NCBI RefSeq assembly: GCF_001552785.1
Contig: NZ_KQ959492.1
Location: 1 to 64,000, forward strand
Direction: 5' to 3'
Source: Atopobium deltae
GTDB taxonomy: Bacteria; Actinomycetota; Coriobacteriia; Coriobacteriales; Atopobiaceae
DNA: 64,000 nt
Part shown: positions 43,614-52,647 of the stretch, in pieces
Position numbering within the stretch: position 1 is the first letter of the stretch
Layout of the letters: every line of letters starts with the position of its first letter
Notes under the pieces: generated by a model
Database searches by the model: none
The model's input: the letters and a program-made list of their open reading frames with translations, nothing else
What the model was told of the DNA's origin: nothing
Made by a program: the position numbers and the translations under genes

Positions 43614-45434
43614 ATGCCCACATATTCATCCGATGCGCAAGCGTCTGGCGTGCATACGCCCGATGCTCATCCGTCCGCCGCGTCTAGCACGTCTGATGCA
43701 CTGCGCGCGTCTGGTACGCCGCGCACGCCTGGTGCAGGATCTTCTGCCCTTACCACACGCTCGCTCATTATTGGCGCGATAGGTTCAGCCATTCTTACCG
43801 CAAGTTCGCTGTTTATTGCGCTGCGCATGGGCATGCTTCCGTGGCCCATTTCGTTTGCGGCCATTGTGTCGGTTTTGGCGCTCAAACTTTTCCGCTCGCA
43901 TAACCTGCACGAAGCCAACGTGATGCACGCCGCCATGAGTGCAGGATCAATGATCGCAGGAGGGCTTGCGTTTACCATCCCTGGCCTGTGGATTATGGGT
44001 ATTGGACAAGACTTACAGCTCCATGAGGTTCTTATCGCAGCACTTGCAGGAACCCTAGTGGGTCTTATCGCCTGCCAAGCGTTGCAACCGTATTTTATTT
44101 GCAATAAAAAGCTCGTCTTCCCCATTGGCTCGGCTGCTGCCGATACCCTTGTAGCCGTGGGCGACAACGAGGCTGCTGATGCTCCCGCGCTCTTTTGGGG
44201 TCTTGGGTTTTCGGGCCTCTACGCGGCTGTGCGTGATGTGTTTCACCTGTTTCCCAACATTTTGTTTGCGAGCAGCGCGCTCAAAGGCGTGGCGCTCGGC
44301 ATTTTTAATTCTCCTTTGAGCATCGCACTGGGCTTCTCGGTCGGCGTTGTACCAACAGCCGTTTGGTTTTTAGGTGCGCTTATTGGCCATTTTGGTATTG
44401 TGGGGCTGCTCCCCCATCTTGGGCTTGTGACGCTGCAGCAGGCACTCGATATGCGCATGAGCTGCGGACTTGGCCTGATGTTGGGTGCGGGTGCAGGCAC
44501 AATCATTCATTCGGTGCTTGCCCACAAAAAGAAGCAGGCGGCGGTGGAGGCTATGCAGTCGGCATCAGCTGACGAAAAGATTAGCGGCCAGCCCGACGAC
44601 GCAGCCGACGACGCAGCCGACGGCGCGGCACAGACATGCGACGCACAACTATCGCCCAAGGCACGTCGCCTGAACTGTGGTCTCAATCGCATTGCTCTTT
44701 TTAGTGCGCTTGCCGTGGCGCTTATCTGCACAGGTCTGAGGCTCGATATTGTTGCAAGTACCGTCGCAGTGGTAGCAACCTGGTTTTGCATTTATCTTTC
44801 GGCGTGGCTGACGGGCACTACGGGCATCAACCCCATGGAAGTTTTTGGTATGCTGGTGCTTTTGTTAGTACAGGCCCTCTTTAGAGTACAAAGCATGAAG
44901 CTTTTGTTCCTTATCGCCTGCGTGGTTGCTGTGGCATGCGGCATTGGCGGAGACGTCATGAACGATTTAAAGGCTGGCGATAAGCTCAACACCAATCCAC
45001 GCGCACAGATGGCTGGCATGACCGTTGGTGCTCTGGTTGGTGTCGTGGTTGCTTCATGCTTGTTGATGGGCATGTATCATCTGTATGGTGCGAGCTCCTT
45101 TGGACCACAAGCGACCTTTGTCTGCGTGCAGGCAGCCAACGTTGCTGCCATGGCTGGAGGCATTGCTCATATGGGTGGCTTTATCGTAGGCCTTATCCTA
45201 GGTGGCATTCTTGCTGCTACAGGACTGCCCGTCATGACCCTCGGACTTGGCGTTTACCTACCCTTCTTTTTGTCGAGTGGAGCGGCCGTAGGAGCAAGCC
45301 TTAAGTTTGTTGTTTCCAAAACAAAGCTGCTCCCAAAATCCAAAGTCGATGGTTTTGTGTCAGGACTGCTTGGCGGCGAAAGCCTCGTAGGTGTACTCAT
45401 TGCCCTTATCGGCCTGGTGAGTTTCATTCGCTAA
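43614..45434 (+). CDS. OPT-family oligopeptide transporter
   Basis: 606 residues, around 14-16 membrane helices. OPT features: FPIGSAAADTLVA (substrate loop), FHLFPNILFASSALKGVALG, GINPMEVFGMLV, GGIAHMGGFIVGLILGG. A Ser/Ala/Thr-rich N-terminus (40 residues) and a cytoplasmic Asp/Ala loop near 330. OPT proteins take up small peptides or metal-chelate peptides with protons. It probably forms an operon with puuD (GGAAGG before the ATG). Fits an organism that lives on peptides. Confidence 0.88.
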   Translation: MPTYSSDAQASGVHTPDAHPSAASSTSDALRASGTPRTPGAGSSALTTRSLIIGAIGSAILTASSLFIALRMGMLPWPISFAAIVSVLALKLFRSHNLHEANVMHAAMSAGSMIAGGLAFTIPGLWIMGIGQDLQLHEVLIAALAGTLVGLIACQALQPYFICNKKLVFPIGSAAADTLVAVGDNEAADAPALFWGLGFSGLYAAVRDVFHLFPNILFASSALKGVALGIFNSPLSIALGFSVGVVPTAVWFLGALIGHFGIVGLLPHLGLVTLQQALDMRMSCGLGLMLGAGAGTIIHSVLAHKKKQAAVEAMQSASADEKISGQPDDAADDAADGAAQTCDAQLSPKARRLNCGLNRIALFSALAVALICTGLRLDIVASTVAVVATWFCIYLSAWLTGTTGINPMEVFGMLVLLLVQALFRVQSMKLLFLIACVVAVACGIGGDVMNDLKAGDKLNTNPRAQMAGMTVGALVGVVVASCLLMGMYHLYGASSFGPQATFVCVQAANVAAMAGGIAHMGGFIVGLILGGILAATGLPVMTLGLGVYLPFFLSSGAAVGASLKFVVSKTKLLPKSKVDGFVSGLLGGESLVGVLIALIGLVSFIR

Positions 45435-45526
45435 GCGCTAACACGCTGGCGCGCCGAGGACTTTACACAACGCCGCTACACAGCGCACTTGTGCAGCGCT
45501 CTTACCAACACACCTGCGCAGCGCGC

Positions 45527-46816
45527 TTACGCAAAGTAGCTGTAGTGCGGGAAGCGCTCGGCATAGCTCGGATCAAGATGCTGACACAGAGCCACAAAGT
45601 AGTCATCCGTCATGGAGGCAATGTAGTCTACGGCCGTTAAATCGTGATCATCCTGCCAAGCGTAGCGCTGGCCGTAATATGCCAACGAGCGCTCGAGCGG
45701 CTTAATATGATGCACAAACAGCGGATTTTCCTCGTCTCCTTGCTGCATCCAAGTCAGGCACTGCTCGTAGAGCATCTCGAACAGCTCATCCACGCGGTTC
45801 GAAAGATCCCCGCTCACCTCGTGCGTCAGGTAAATCTTCTCGTAATTTTCGCGTTTTGCACGAGCCAGCTCAGCAAAGGCCTCATCACTCATCGAAATCT
45901 GCGTCGAACCCAAACTGTGGCGCACGATATCGTTGCTAAACGCCGATAAGGCCCAGGTGTTGTAGCGACTTCCCAGTCCATCATCGAAGGTCTTCTCGTT
46001 AACAATTCCTGCACGAACGGCGTCTTGGCGGTCCTTGCCAACATAGGCGAGAATATCGGAAATACGCACGATACAGCCTTCGAGCGTCATGGGACGCAGG
46101 TGCAAAATCGTGTCGTTGCCCGTAGCCCAGCAGGCCTCGACAATGTGGTCAAACTCCTCAAAGCTGTGCAGATTGCTGGTCTTAAATACCTGCTGTTCAA
46201 ACTCGCCGTTGTGACACAGCGCACCGTCGAGCATCTGCAAACTGATGTTACGGCGGTACAGCACATCGAGCACGCGGGCGCTCATCACGTTGTGGAAAAA
46301 CCAGCGGCCTGTACGCTCGTGATATACCTTGTTCAAAAAGTACTCCCCCGCGTGACCGAAGGGCGTGTGCCCAATATCATGACCCAGAGCGATGGCTTCG
46401 ATAAGATCGGTGTTTAAGCCTAGAGCGCGACCCATGTCACGGGCAATACGTGCTACGAGCTGCACGTGGAGACCGCGACGGCAAAAATCATCCTGCGGTC
46501 TAAACGAGAAGACCTGCGTCTTGCCCGCAAGACGGTTATATGCCTGCGTGTGCATGATCTTCTCGACATCGCGCACGAACGCACCGCGCAGAGGTGTTGC
46601 AGCATCCTGCGGAGTATTTTCGCGACGGATAACCGCGTCGTCGTTGCAGCGATACGGATTAAAGCGCTTATAGTGCTGATATTGCTCGACAAGCTCCACT
46701 TCTGCAGCACTGAGCGACTGCGTCATATGCGGTGCGAGCGGGTTGATGCATGTTGTCTGGGAATCCATCTGTGTTGCAAGTTTCGACTGATTTGCCATCT
46801 TCGACTGAGCTGCCAT
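45527..46816 (-). CDS. dgt: Deoxyguanosinetriphosphate triphosphohydrolase-like protein
   Basis: 429 residues from the ATG at 46814-46816, which follows GGAAAGGA. HD-domain phosphohydrolase: YNRLAGKTQVFSF, the metal-binding AIALGHDIGHTPFGHAGE, and HNGEFEQQVFKTS. Splits dNTPs to nucleoside and triphosphate and controls the dNTP pool. The first 50 residues are Gln/Ser/Lys-rich with SKMANQSKLATQ repeats. Convergent with the OPT gene. Confidence 0.92.
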   Translation of the reverse strand: MAAQSKMANQSKLATQMDSQTTCINPLAPHMTQSLSAAEVELVEQYQHYKRFNPYRCNDDAVIRRENTPQDAATPLRGAFVRDVEKIMHTQAYNRLAGKTQVFSFRPQDDFCRRGLHVQLVARIARDMGRALGLNTDLIEAIALGHDIGHTPFGHAGEYFLNKVYHERTGRWFFHNVMSARVLDVLYRRNISLQMLDGALCHNGEFEQQVFKTSNLHSFEEFDHIVEACWATGNDTILHLRPMTLEGCIVRISDILAYVGKDRQDAVRAGIVNEKTFDDGLGSRYNTWALSAFSNDIVRHSLGSTQISMSDEAFAELARAKRENYEKIYLTHEVSGDLSNRVDELFEMLYEQCLTWMQQGDEENPLFVHHIKPLERSLAYYGQRYAWQDDHDLTAVDYIASMTDDYFVALCQHLDPSYAERFPHYSYFA

Positions 46817-46943
46817 CTGAAAATCCTTTCCCTTATGTTTTTCGCTTACAGCATAGCGCAGGGGTCGGACACAACTTTTGTCGCGGGTGGATTTTCGCAT
46901 TATGAGCGGAATTATTACGAGCGAATTTGCGCACGCAAACTTG

Positions 46944-48227
46944 TTATGAGCGGATTATCTGGGCCAAGTGCTCAGCGATACAGATATGCCCTTGTGCGTT
47001 GGGGTGCTCGAACCCATCGGCCAAAAGTGCAGGATCATGATCGAGCAGCTTTGCACCATCTACTACCTGCATCTGTGCATAGGGTGCAACCGCCTTGCGG
47101 ATGATATCAGGAATGTCCGCTATACAACTGCGCGGATGCGTGGAAAATGGTCCCTGCTCATACCACAGTGGTGTCAAAACAAAGCAGGACACCTGCGGCC
47201 AGCGTGCATGAATACCCGCAAGATAGCGCTTCACATCGCGAGCAGCTTTTTGAGCGGGATATACTTCATAGCGATAATTCACACCAAACGAAACCACGAT
47301 GCATGCAAGGTCAAGCGTTCGAGGGACTTGTCCAGAGACTGGTGCGTTCGTCGGCTGCGGCAAACTTTCGGGCATAAAGACTTGCCCACCAACGCCCTGG
47401 TTTATGAGTTCAAAATCAAGACTTTTTGCAAGGCAGCAAGCCCACGAATCTGATGGATCACCGCAGATAAACCCTTGCGTAATGGAGTCACCAAGCACCA
47501 ACAGCTGTGGTCTAGCTGCCAAAGGACGCAAAAGAGTCCCATTTGCGTACAAATAACGCAACTCACAACTTTGCAGCGATGGCAAAAATATGCGGACCGA
47601 GAAGAGCTTGCTGGAGTCGTGAGGCTTTTCGAGATCGTGGAGGTTCTCGGCATGCGCGAAATCAGATGCGGCGAGCGCTAAACGCAAGGTATGCGTATGA
47701 GCCGTGTGAGGGCCAGGCGTCTGTGCATATGCCAAAAGCATGCCTTTGTACTGGCCATTTACTTCGTAGGAAAAGCCATCAAATATGGCGAGTTGCGCAT
47801 CACCAGATTGTGAAACTTGTGCTTGCTGCATTAGCTCAAACGAACGCTTGGTTCCTACGCTTGGTTCGTGAAGACGCACTTCAAGATCGACAGAACTCGC
47901 ATCCGTTTGAAACGCCACAACTATCCCTGCACTGCAGGCAGCCATATCGCGATATAAGCCTGGATGCCAAGCAGCACAGCTATGGAGCGCTTCTCGCTGC
48001 TCACGGGTAAAACGTCCAGGTAAAACCCATCCGTCATCGCCGCGTTGCACACTCACACAGCCCTGCACAAAATCAAGGGCGAACGCCTTTTGAAGTTCGG
48101 TGTTTTGGCGCGCAGTGCTGCGGGACGTGCTGTTTTGGGACGCGTCGTTATGAGACGTATCGTTTTGAGGCACTCCGTTGTGAGGCGCGCCGTCAACGTA
48201 CTGATATGTCAAAGGCTTCTGCGTCAT
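46944..48227 (-). CDS. SGNH-hydrolase (GDSL-type esterase) with CE2-like N-domain
   Basis: 427 residues from the ATG after AGGAG. The C-terminal half is a GDSL esterase: LVLGDSITQGF (Ser), SFGVNYRYEV (Asn block) and HPNAQGH (His). The N-terminal half is a beta-rich domain of the kind found before CE2-type carbohydrate esterases. No signal peptide, so it acts in the cytosol or is exported by another route. The N-terminus bears NDTSHNDASQN repeats. Substrate unknown, perhaps acetylated sugars. Confidence 0.78.
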   Translation of the reverse strand: MTQKPLTYQYVDGAPHNGVPQNDTSHNDASQNSTSRSTARQNTELQKAFALDFVQGCVSVQRGDDGWVLPGRFTREQREALHSCAAWHPGLYRDMAACSAGIVVAFQTDASSVDLEVRLHEPSVGTKRSFELMQQAQVSQSGDAQLAIFDGFSYEVNGQYKGMLLAYAQTPGPHTAHTHTLRLALAASDFAHAENLHDLEKPHDSSKLFSVRIFLPSLQSCELRYLYANGTLLRPLAARPQLLVLGDSITQGFICGDPSDSWACCLAKSLDFELINQGVGGQVFMPESLPQPTNAPVSGQVPRTLDLACIVVSFGVNYRYEVYPAQKAARDVKRYLAGIHARWPQVSCFVLTPLWYEQGPFSTHPRSCIADIPDIIRKAVAPYAQMQVVDGAKLLDHDPALLADGFEHPNAQGHICIAEHLAQIIRS

Positions 48228-48421
48228 GATCTTCTCTCCTAGCAAACACTATAACTGAACAAAGGTACGAGATGAGCAAGGTTTCAATAAACAAGGTAGG
48301 CGGTAAAAACCCCAAAAACGTTCAGGACTCAACAAAACGCACATGAAAAATTTCGCGCACGGCACCCGATGCACCGCCCAAAACTGATAGGCTATAAGGT
48401 AAAAAAGTCTGAGGAGATCGC

Positions 48422-48835
48422 ATGAAAACACTGCACATTAGCTGCGCTATTATCGTTCATAAAGGGCACATACTCGCCTGCAAACGCGAGGATGAGCGCT
48501 TCTGCGGCTGGGAATTTCCTGGCGGAAAAATCGAGCCAGGCGAAACCGCCGAGCAAGCCTGCCTACGCGAAGCGCGGGAGGAACTTTCGGTTGAGCTTGG
48601 GCCTGGATTTTTCTACGACACTGTCGAGTACGACTACCCCGATTTTCACCTCACGATGGAATGTTTTATCTACGAACTCAAAGAAGGTCAGATGCCCCAG
48701 CCGCGCGTGCATACCGAGCTGCGCTGGCTTGAACGTGGCGAGCTACTCGCTGTAGACTGGCTTGCTGCCAACGTCAATCTTGTCAAGAGTATGGGCTTTT
48801 TATGGGAACATATCTTTGCTGAAGGATGCCTCTAG
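48422..48835 (+). CDS. Nudix hydrolase, MutT-like
   Basis: 137 residues. It begins KTLHISCAIIVHKGHILACK and carries a complete Nudix box: GGKIEPGE, seven residues, REAREELSVELG (about 36-58). The pattern matches 8-oxo-dGTP or other nucleotide pyrophosphohydrolases of the MutT/CTP-type group, such as NudG. GAGGAG lies five bases before the ATG. It is monocistronic or read into thyA-folA, fitting nucleotide metabolism. Confidence 0.9.
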   Translation: MKTLHISCAIIVHKGHILACKREDERFCGWEFPGGKIEPGETAEQACLREAREELSVELGPGFFYDTVEYDYPDFHLTMECFIYELKEGQMPQPRVHTELRWLERGELLAVDWLAANVNLVKSMGFLWEHIFAEGCL

Positions 48836-49116
48836 GGCCCCACAGTCCATGGGTATCATAAAAAATGACTCATGTTGAGTATATGGAGTATTCTCATGGT
48901 AAGCGTACATATTCTCATGATGAGTGTTCATGTTCTAACGAAAGGCATGATATAGGTGATCAAAACCGCAGTTCAGATACACAGACTGACACACAAACCA
49001 CCACATATATTTCGTCTGACGAGAAGGTCGACAACGTAGCAGCTAATTCGACGATTGATAAACCCGTCGAGTCAGCAAGCGCAACAAACTACACGCAACA
49101 GCACGAAAGGAATGGT

Positions 49117-49965
49117 ATGAGTAAGGCAGATACACAATTCATTCGGATGTGCTCTGACATTATTGAGCATGGTACTACAAATAATAGCGAGCTTGTCCGT
49201 CCCCACTGGGAAGATGGTACGCCTGCCTATACCATCAAACAGTTTGGTGTCTGCAATCGCTATGACTTGCGCGAAGAATTCCCTGCGCTCACCTTGCGAC
49301 GCACGGCACTCAAAAGCGCTATGGACGAGGTGCTGTGGATCTATCAGAAGAAGTCCAACAACATTCATGATCTAAAGTCACACATTTGGGATCAATGGGC
49401 CGACGAGACTGGTTCTATCGGCAAGGCCTATGGCTATCAAATCGCGCAGGTAAGCCATTACCCCGAGGGCGATATGGATCAGATGGATAAGGCACTGTAC
49501 GACCTGAAGCACACGCCATTTTCGCGCCGTATCATAACCAATATGTACACTTTTGCGGATCTCTCGGAAATGCATCTTTACCCATGCGCATATTCGGTAA
49601 CCTACAATGTGACGCAAGGACCCAACGATCCCAAACCCGTCTTAAACATGCTTTTGATGCAGAGAAGCCAGGACATTTTGGCAGCAAATAACTGGAATGT
49701 TGCACAATATGCCATTTTGTTGATGATGGTGGCTCAAACCTGCAAGATGCAGGCAGGTCAGCTGGTACACATCATCAGCGATGCGCATATTTACGACCGC
49801 CACATCCCCATCATCAAAGAACTCATCACCCGTCCTACCTACCCTGCGCCCAGTGTCACGCTCAATCCCGAAATTGACGATTTTTATGCCTTCACCACCG
49901 ACGATCTTATCGTCGAAAATTATCAACATGGCCCACAGGTCAAAAATATTCCTATCGCAATATAA
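49117..49965 (+). CDS. thyA: Thymidylate synthase ThyA (B. subtilis ThyA / phage phi3T type)
   Basis: 282 residues. Matches the Bacillus ThyA/phage phi3T lineage: WIYQKKSNNIHDLKSHIWDQ, GKAYGYQIAQ, SRRIITNMYT, catalytic Cys in LYPCAYSVTYNV, MQRSQDILAANNWNVAQYA and SDAHIYDRHI. It makes dTMP from dUMP and methylene-THF. The ATG at 49117 follows GAAAGGAA. The same frame is open back to 48865, giving an 84-residue polar extension without homology signs or a ribosome-binding site; I treat that part as leader. Followed by folA after 15 bases. Confidence 0.92.
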   Translation: MSKADTQFIRMCSDIIEHGTTNNSELVRPHWEDGTPAYTIKQFGVCNRYDLREEFPALTLRRTALKSAMDEVLWIYQKKSNNIHDLKSHIWDQWADETGSIGKAYGYQIAQVSHYPEGDMDQMDKALYDLKHTPFSRRIITNMYTFADLSEMHLYPCAYSVTYNVTQGPNDPKPVLNMLLMQRSQDILAANNWNVAQYAILLMMVAQTCKMQAGQLVHIISDAHIYDRHIPIIKELITRPTYPAPSVTLNPEIDDFYAFTTDDLIVENYQHGPQVKNIPIAI

Positions 49966-49980
49966 GGTTGTGGTGTCATT

Positions 49981-50472
49981 ATGAGGGCAATTGTTGCAGT
50001 TACCAGTGATTGGGCCATTGGCTATAAGGGGCAGCTGCTCATTCGTAATAAAAGCGATATGAAACATTTTGTGGCACACACTACGGATGGCACCGTGATT
50101 ATGGGGCGCACCACGCTCGAAAGTTTTCCTGGAGCAAGCCCCCTTCCCCGCCGCCGCAACATCGTACTCACGCGAGACATGAGCTACGCGCCAGAAGGCG
50201 TCGAGGTGGTGCATTCTATCGAGCAAGCGCTCGCGGCTGTGCGCGATGATGACCCGCAAACGGTGTGGTGCATCGGTGGACAAAGCATCTACGAGCAGCT
50301 TTTACCCCACTGCAGCGAAGTGATTGTCACTAAGCACGCTTGTCAGCGCCCAGCGGACGCCTGGTTTGTGAATCTCGATGCCGACCCGACCTGGCAGCTT
50401 GTTGATACCGAGCCGGGCGGCATTACCGATGAGGGTATCGAGTTTCGTTTTTTGACCTATCGTAAGCGCTAA
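49981..50472 (+). CDS. folA: Dihydrofolate reductase
   Basis: 163 residues. DHFR signs: RAIVAVTSDWAIGYKGQLL, KSDMKHF, VIMGRTTLESFP, LPRRRNIVLTRD, VWCIGGQSIYEQLLPHCSEVIVT. Recycles dihydrofolate produced by ThyA, and pairs with it in an operon. The acidic active-site residue appears as Asp of NKSDMKHF. Normal length. Confidence 0.95.
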   Translation: MRAIVAVTSDWAIGYKGQLLIRNKSDMKHFVAHTTDGTVIMGRTTLESFPGASPLPRRRNIVLTRDMSYAPEGVEVVHSIEQALAAVRDDDPQTVWCIGGQSIYEQLLPHCSEVIVTKHACQRPADAWFVNLDADPTWQLVDTEPGGITDEGIEFRFLTYRKR

Positions 50473-50541
50473 ACTATGGCATGACTGGCTGCACGATCGC
50501 CGATCACAGACGACCGCAGCCAGCCAGATAAAAATCACTCG

Positions 50542-50880
50542 CTAAGCCGTGTGCATCATAACCAACTGAAGACAGCTATCAGCATTCGCATACAACGAGT
50601 GCGGTGCATCAGGCGCCAAATAGATGCTATCCCCTGCGTGCATCTGGTATTGCGTCGTGTCGACCGTGAAGAGAAGATCGCCCGATAGAAGCGTTACCAC
50701 GACCATATCGGGTGATGTGTGGGTCGCAATGCTCTGACCCTGCGCAAGGGCAAGGTGTGTGAGCTGAAACGCTTTCGTTTGAAGCGGTATTTTTGACAGG
50801 ATCCCATCTTTTGTTGTGGGCATGTTTTTGAGTATTTCGAGCAGTGGTTTTGACTCGGTAGCTGGCTGTATATCTGACAT
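50542..50880 (-). CDS. Small cupin-domain protein
   Basis: 112 residues; the ATG at 50878-50880 follows GGGAGGAA. Single-cupin beta barrel: LALAQGQSIATHTSPDMVVV (motif 1 with His), TLLSGDLLFTV, MHAGDSIYLAPDAPHSLYA (motif 2 with His). Such proteins bind metal or small ligands, but the function is unknown. It is convergent with folA. A long-loop inverted repeat CTGGCTGC/GCAGCCAG lies between the two genes without a T tract. Confidence 0.82.
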   Translation of the reverse strand: MSDIQPATESKPLLEILKNMPTTKDGILSKIPLQTKAFQLTHLALAQGQSIATHTSPDMVVVTLLSGDLLFTVDTTQYQMHAGDSIYLAPDAPHSLYANADSCLQLVMMHTA

Positions 50881-50971
50881 GAGTGTTCCTCCCACTTATG
50901 CTTTGGGCTTCTCGGTTAGTCTGTGTTGGTCGCAGATTTTGCTCTTACGTCGACCTTCTTGGCTCGTTTGC

Positions 50972-51763
50972 CTACTTCTTGGGCTTCTCGGCCACCAAGG
51001 CAATGCCACACAAACTGTCCTTGTAACGTGCAAAAGTCGCACGCATCTGCTTAACGCGCGACAAAGCCCCTGGAATGGTCAGGGCGTTTTTAAGGATGCG
51101 CAACACGCGCACAAAGCCCTCGTCGGCAAGGTTGCGACGCGGATCCATTAAGAGCATGGGCGCCGTCTGCGTAAAACGCACGACAAAGCCAGCATTCACC
51201 AACAATTGCGTCCACTCACTGGTGGTGAGGGGGCGTGCCTGCACCTTAATGGCGCGCGTCACATCCTGATGAATATGCTTTTTGAGTTCGTCGTCAATAT
51301 CGTCTGGCAAAAGCCCTAGTTCGTGGATGGCATAGCGACCGCCCGGGCGCAAAATGCGAAAAGCCTCGCCAATAATAGCTTTTTTATCTTCCAGCGTCTG
51401 CATGGTAAGCATTGCCTCGCCCACCACCACGTCAGCACTGCTTGAAGCAAGGTCAGTCTTTTGAGCACAACCCAACTGGCAGCTGCCCTTTGCCGCAACA
51501 ATGTTGTTGACCAGCGCAACGGCATCGGGATTGGCGTCGATACCGCGATATGATTTGGGTTGCATCTGCAGTATTTCTTGCGCCGTACGGCCAATACCAG
51601 GCGCAATCTCAACAATGTCAGCGTCAGTCACGTGCGCTTGCCTCAGCATCGCTTTCGTGAGCGCAAGACCACCAGGTCGCAAAACTCGTTTGCCAAGGCG
51701 AGCCAAAAGCCAGTGGCCAGGCACGGTTGCAATGTTCTTATCTTCAAAAGCAGGTGTTGCCAT
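50972..51763 (-). CDS. Class I SAM-dependent methyltransferase
   Basis: 263 residues from the ATG at 51761-51763 after AGAGG. SAM motif I DIVEIAPGIGRTAQEIL, a GIDANP acidic loop, motif II-like SADVVVGEAMLTMQ, and LRPGGRYAIHELGL. UbiE/Erg6-type fold; substrate not evident. The N-terminus contains a helical cap (GHWLLARLGKRVLRPGGLAL). Between a cupin and a kinase on the same strand. Confidence 0.82.
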   Translation of the reverse strand: MATPAFEDKNIATVPGHWLLARLGKRVLRPGGLALTKAMLRQAHVTDADIVEIAPGIGRTAQEILQMQPKSYRGIDANPDAVALVNNIVAAKGSCQLGCAQKTDLASSSADVVVGEAMLTMQTLEDKKAIIGEAFRILRPGGRYAIHELGLLPDDIDDELKKHIHQDVTRAIKVQARPLTTSEWTQLLVNAGFVVRFTQTAPMLLMDPRRNLADEGFVRVLRILKNALTIPGALSRVKQMRATFARYKDSLCGIALVAEKPKK

Positions 51764-51823
51764 CTGCGTCACCTCTCTATGTCAGGCGGCCTGGTGTTTA
51801 TGCGCTATATGCTATGTACGGCG

Positions 51824-52585
51824 TTATTGCCAATCGGCAACATCAATCCACGAAAGCAATGCTTCTTCGTGCTCATGATGATCACGCGCAAGTTCTGCGG
51901 CCGCCACAATGGGGAACCAGCGGTAAACCACTTGCTTGGGAAAATCAGCGCGCTCACAGTACAAATCCAGATACGACTTCGCGAGTTTCTCGTCATCAAA
52001 CGAGAAGAGCATGTAGGTCATAGCAACATCGGCCGCGGGGGTACCTTGTGTTGCATGTGCCCAGTCTAAAATAACGAAGCTGCCATCGTCAAGTACCAAG
52101 ACGTTGGTGGGATTAAAATCTCCGTGGCAGATGCGGCGACGGCGCTGCATGCCGTCAAGAAGCATGTGCAGGTCATAGCGCGTCGTGGCATTGAGCATCG
52201 TCAACGAGTTAATCATACGAGCAAACTTATCCTTTTGACGCGGCAGCAAGGGGGCCGTGTGGCTTTGAATGTCGAGCTGCAGGGTAACAAAATCGCTCAA
52301 ATATTGCTCGGTCTTCTCGGGATGGACGCTCATAAGCTCGGCCAAGGTCGGTGCCTCAAAACGCTCGGTCTTGAGTGCCCAGCAGCCGTTATCAAGGGGC
52401 GATACCTCGAGAAGCTTGGGCGTAGCAATACCCGCTTCGTTCACACGGGTCAAGTTGAGTGCTTCGTTTACCACGTCCGAAGCGGGCTTTTTCTCGTTAA
52501 AGGCTTTAACAATGCTGTCGCCGCAATCCCACACAATTTTATTAACGCGGCGAACGATTTCTTTTTTGGACTCAGAAAGTTTCAT
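51824..52585 (-). CDS. Aminoglycoside phosphotransferase-family kinase
   Basis: 253 residues; ATG at 52583-52585 follows AAGGAG. Kinase motifs: catalytic ICHGDFNPTNVLVL and the metal-binding FVILDWAHATQG. This fold includes choline, fructosamine and aminoglycoside kinases; genome context (an uncharacterised methyltransferase) does not point to resistance, and the name should not be read as such. Probably phosphorylates a small metabolite. Confidence 0.82.
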   Translation of the reverse strand: MKLSESKKEIVRRVNKIVWDCGDSIVKAFNEKKPASDVVNEALNLTRVNEAGIATPKLLEVSPLDNGCWALKTERFEAPTLAELMSVHPEKTEQYLSDFVTLQLDIQSHTAPLLPRQKDKFARMINSLTMLNATTRYDLHMLLDGMQRRRRICHGDFNPTNVLVLDDGSFVILDWAHATQGTPAADVAMTYMLFSFDDEKLAKSYLDLYCERADFPKQVVYRWFPIVAAAELARDHHEHEEALLSWIDVADWQ

Positions 52586-52647
52586 GGGTACTCCTTGGGT
52601 CAAGATCTTTGGGTAAGATCCTTTGGTTAGATTAGGTGCGGGTGCGT

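Noticed and set aside
51824-52585. APH-family kinase as an antibiotic-resistance gene
   Set aside because: The family is broad and mostly metabolic, and no resistance or mobile context is present.
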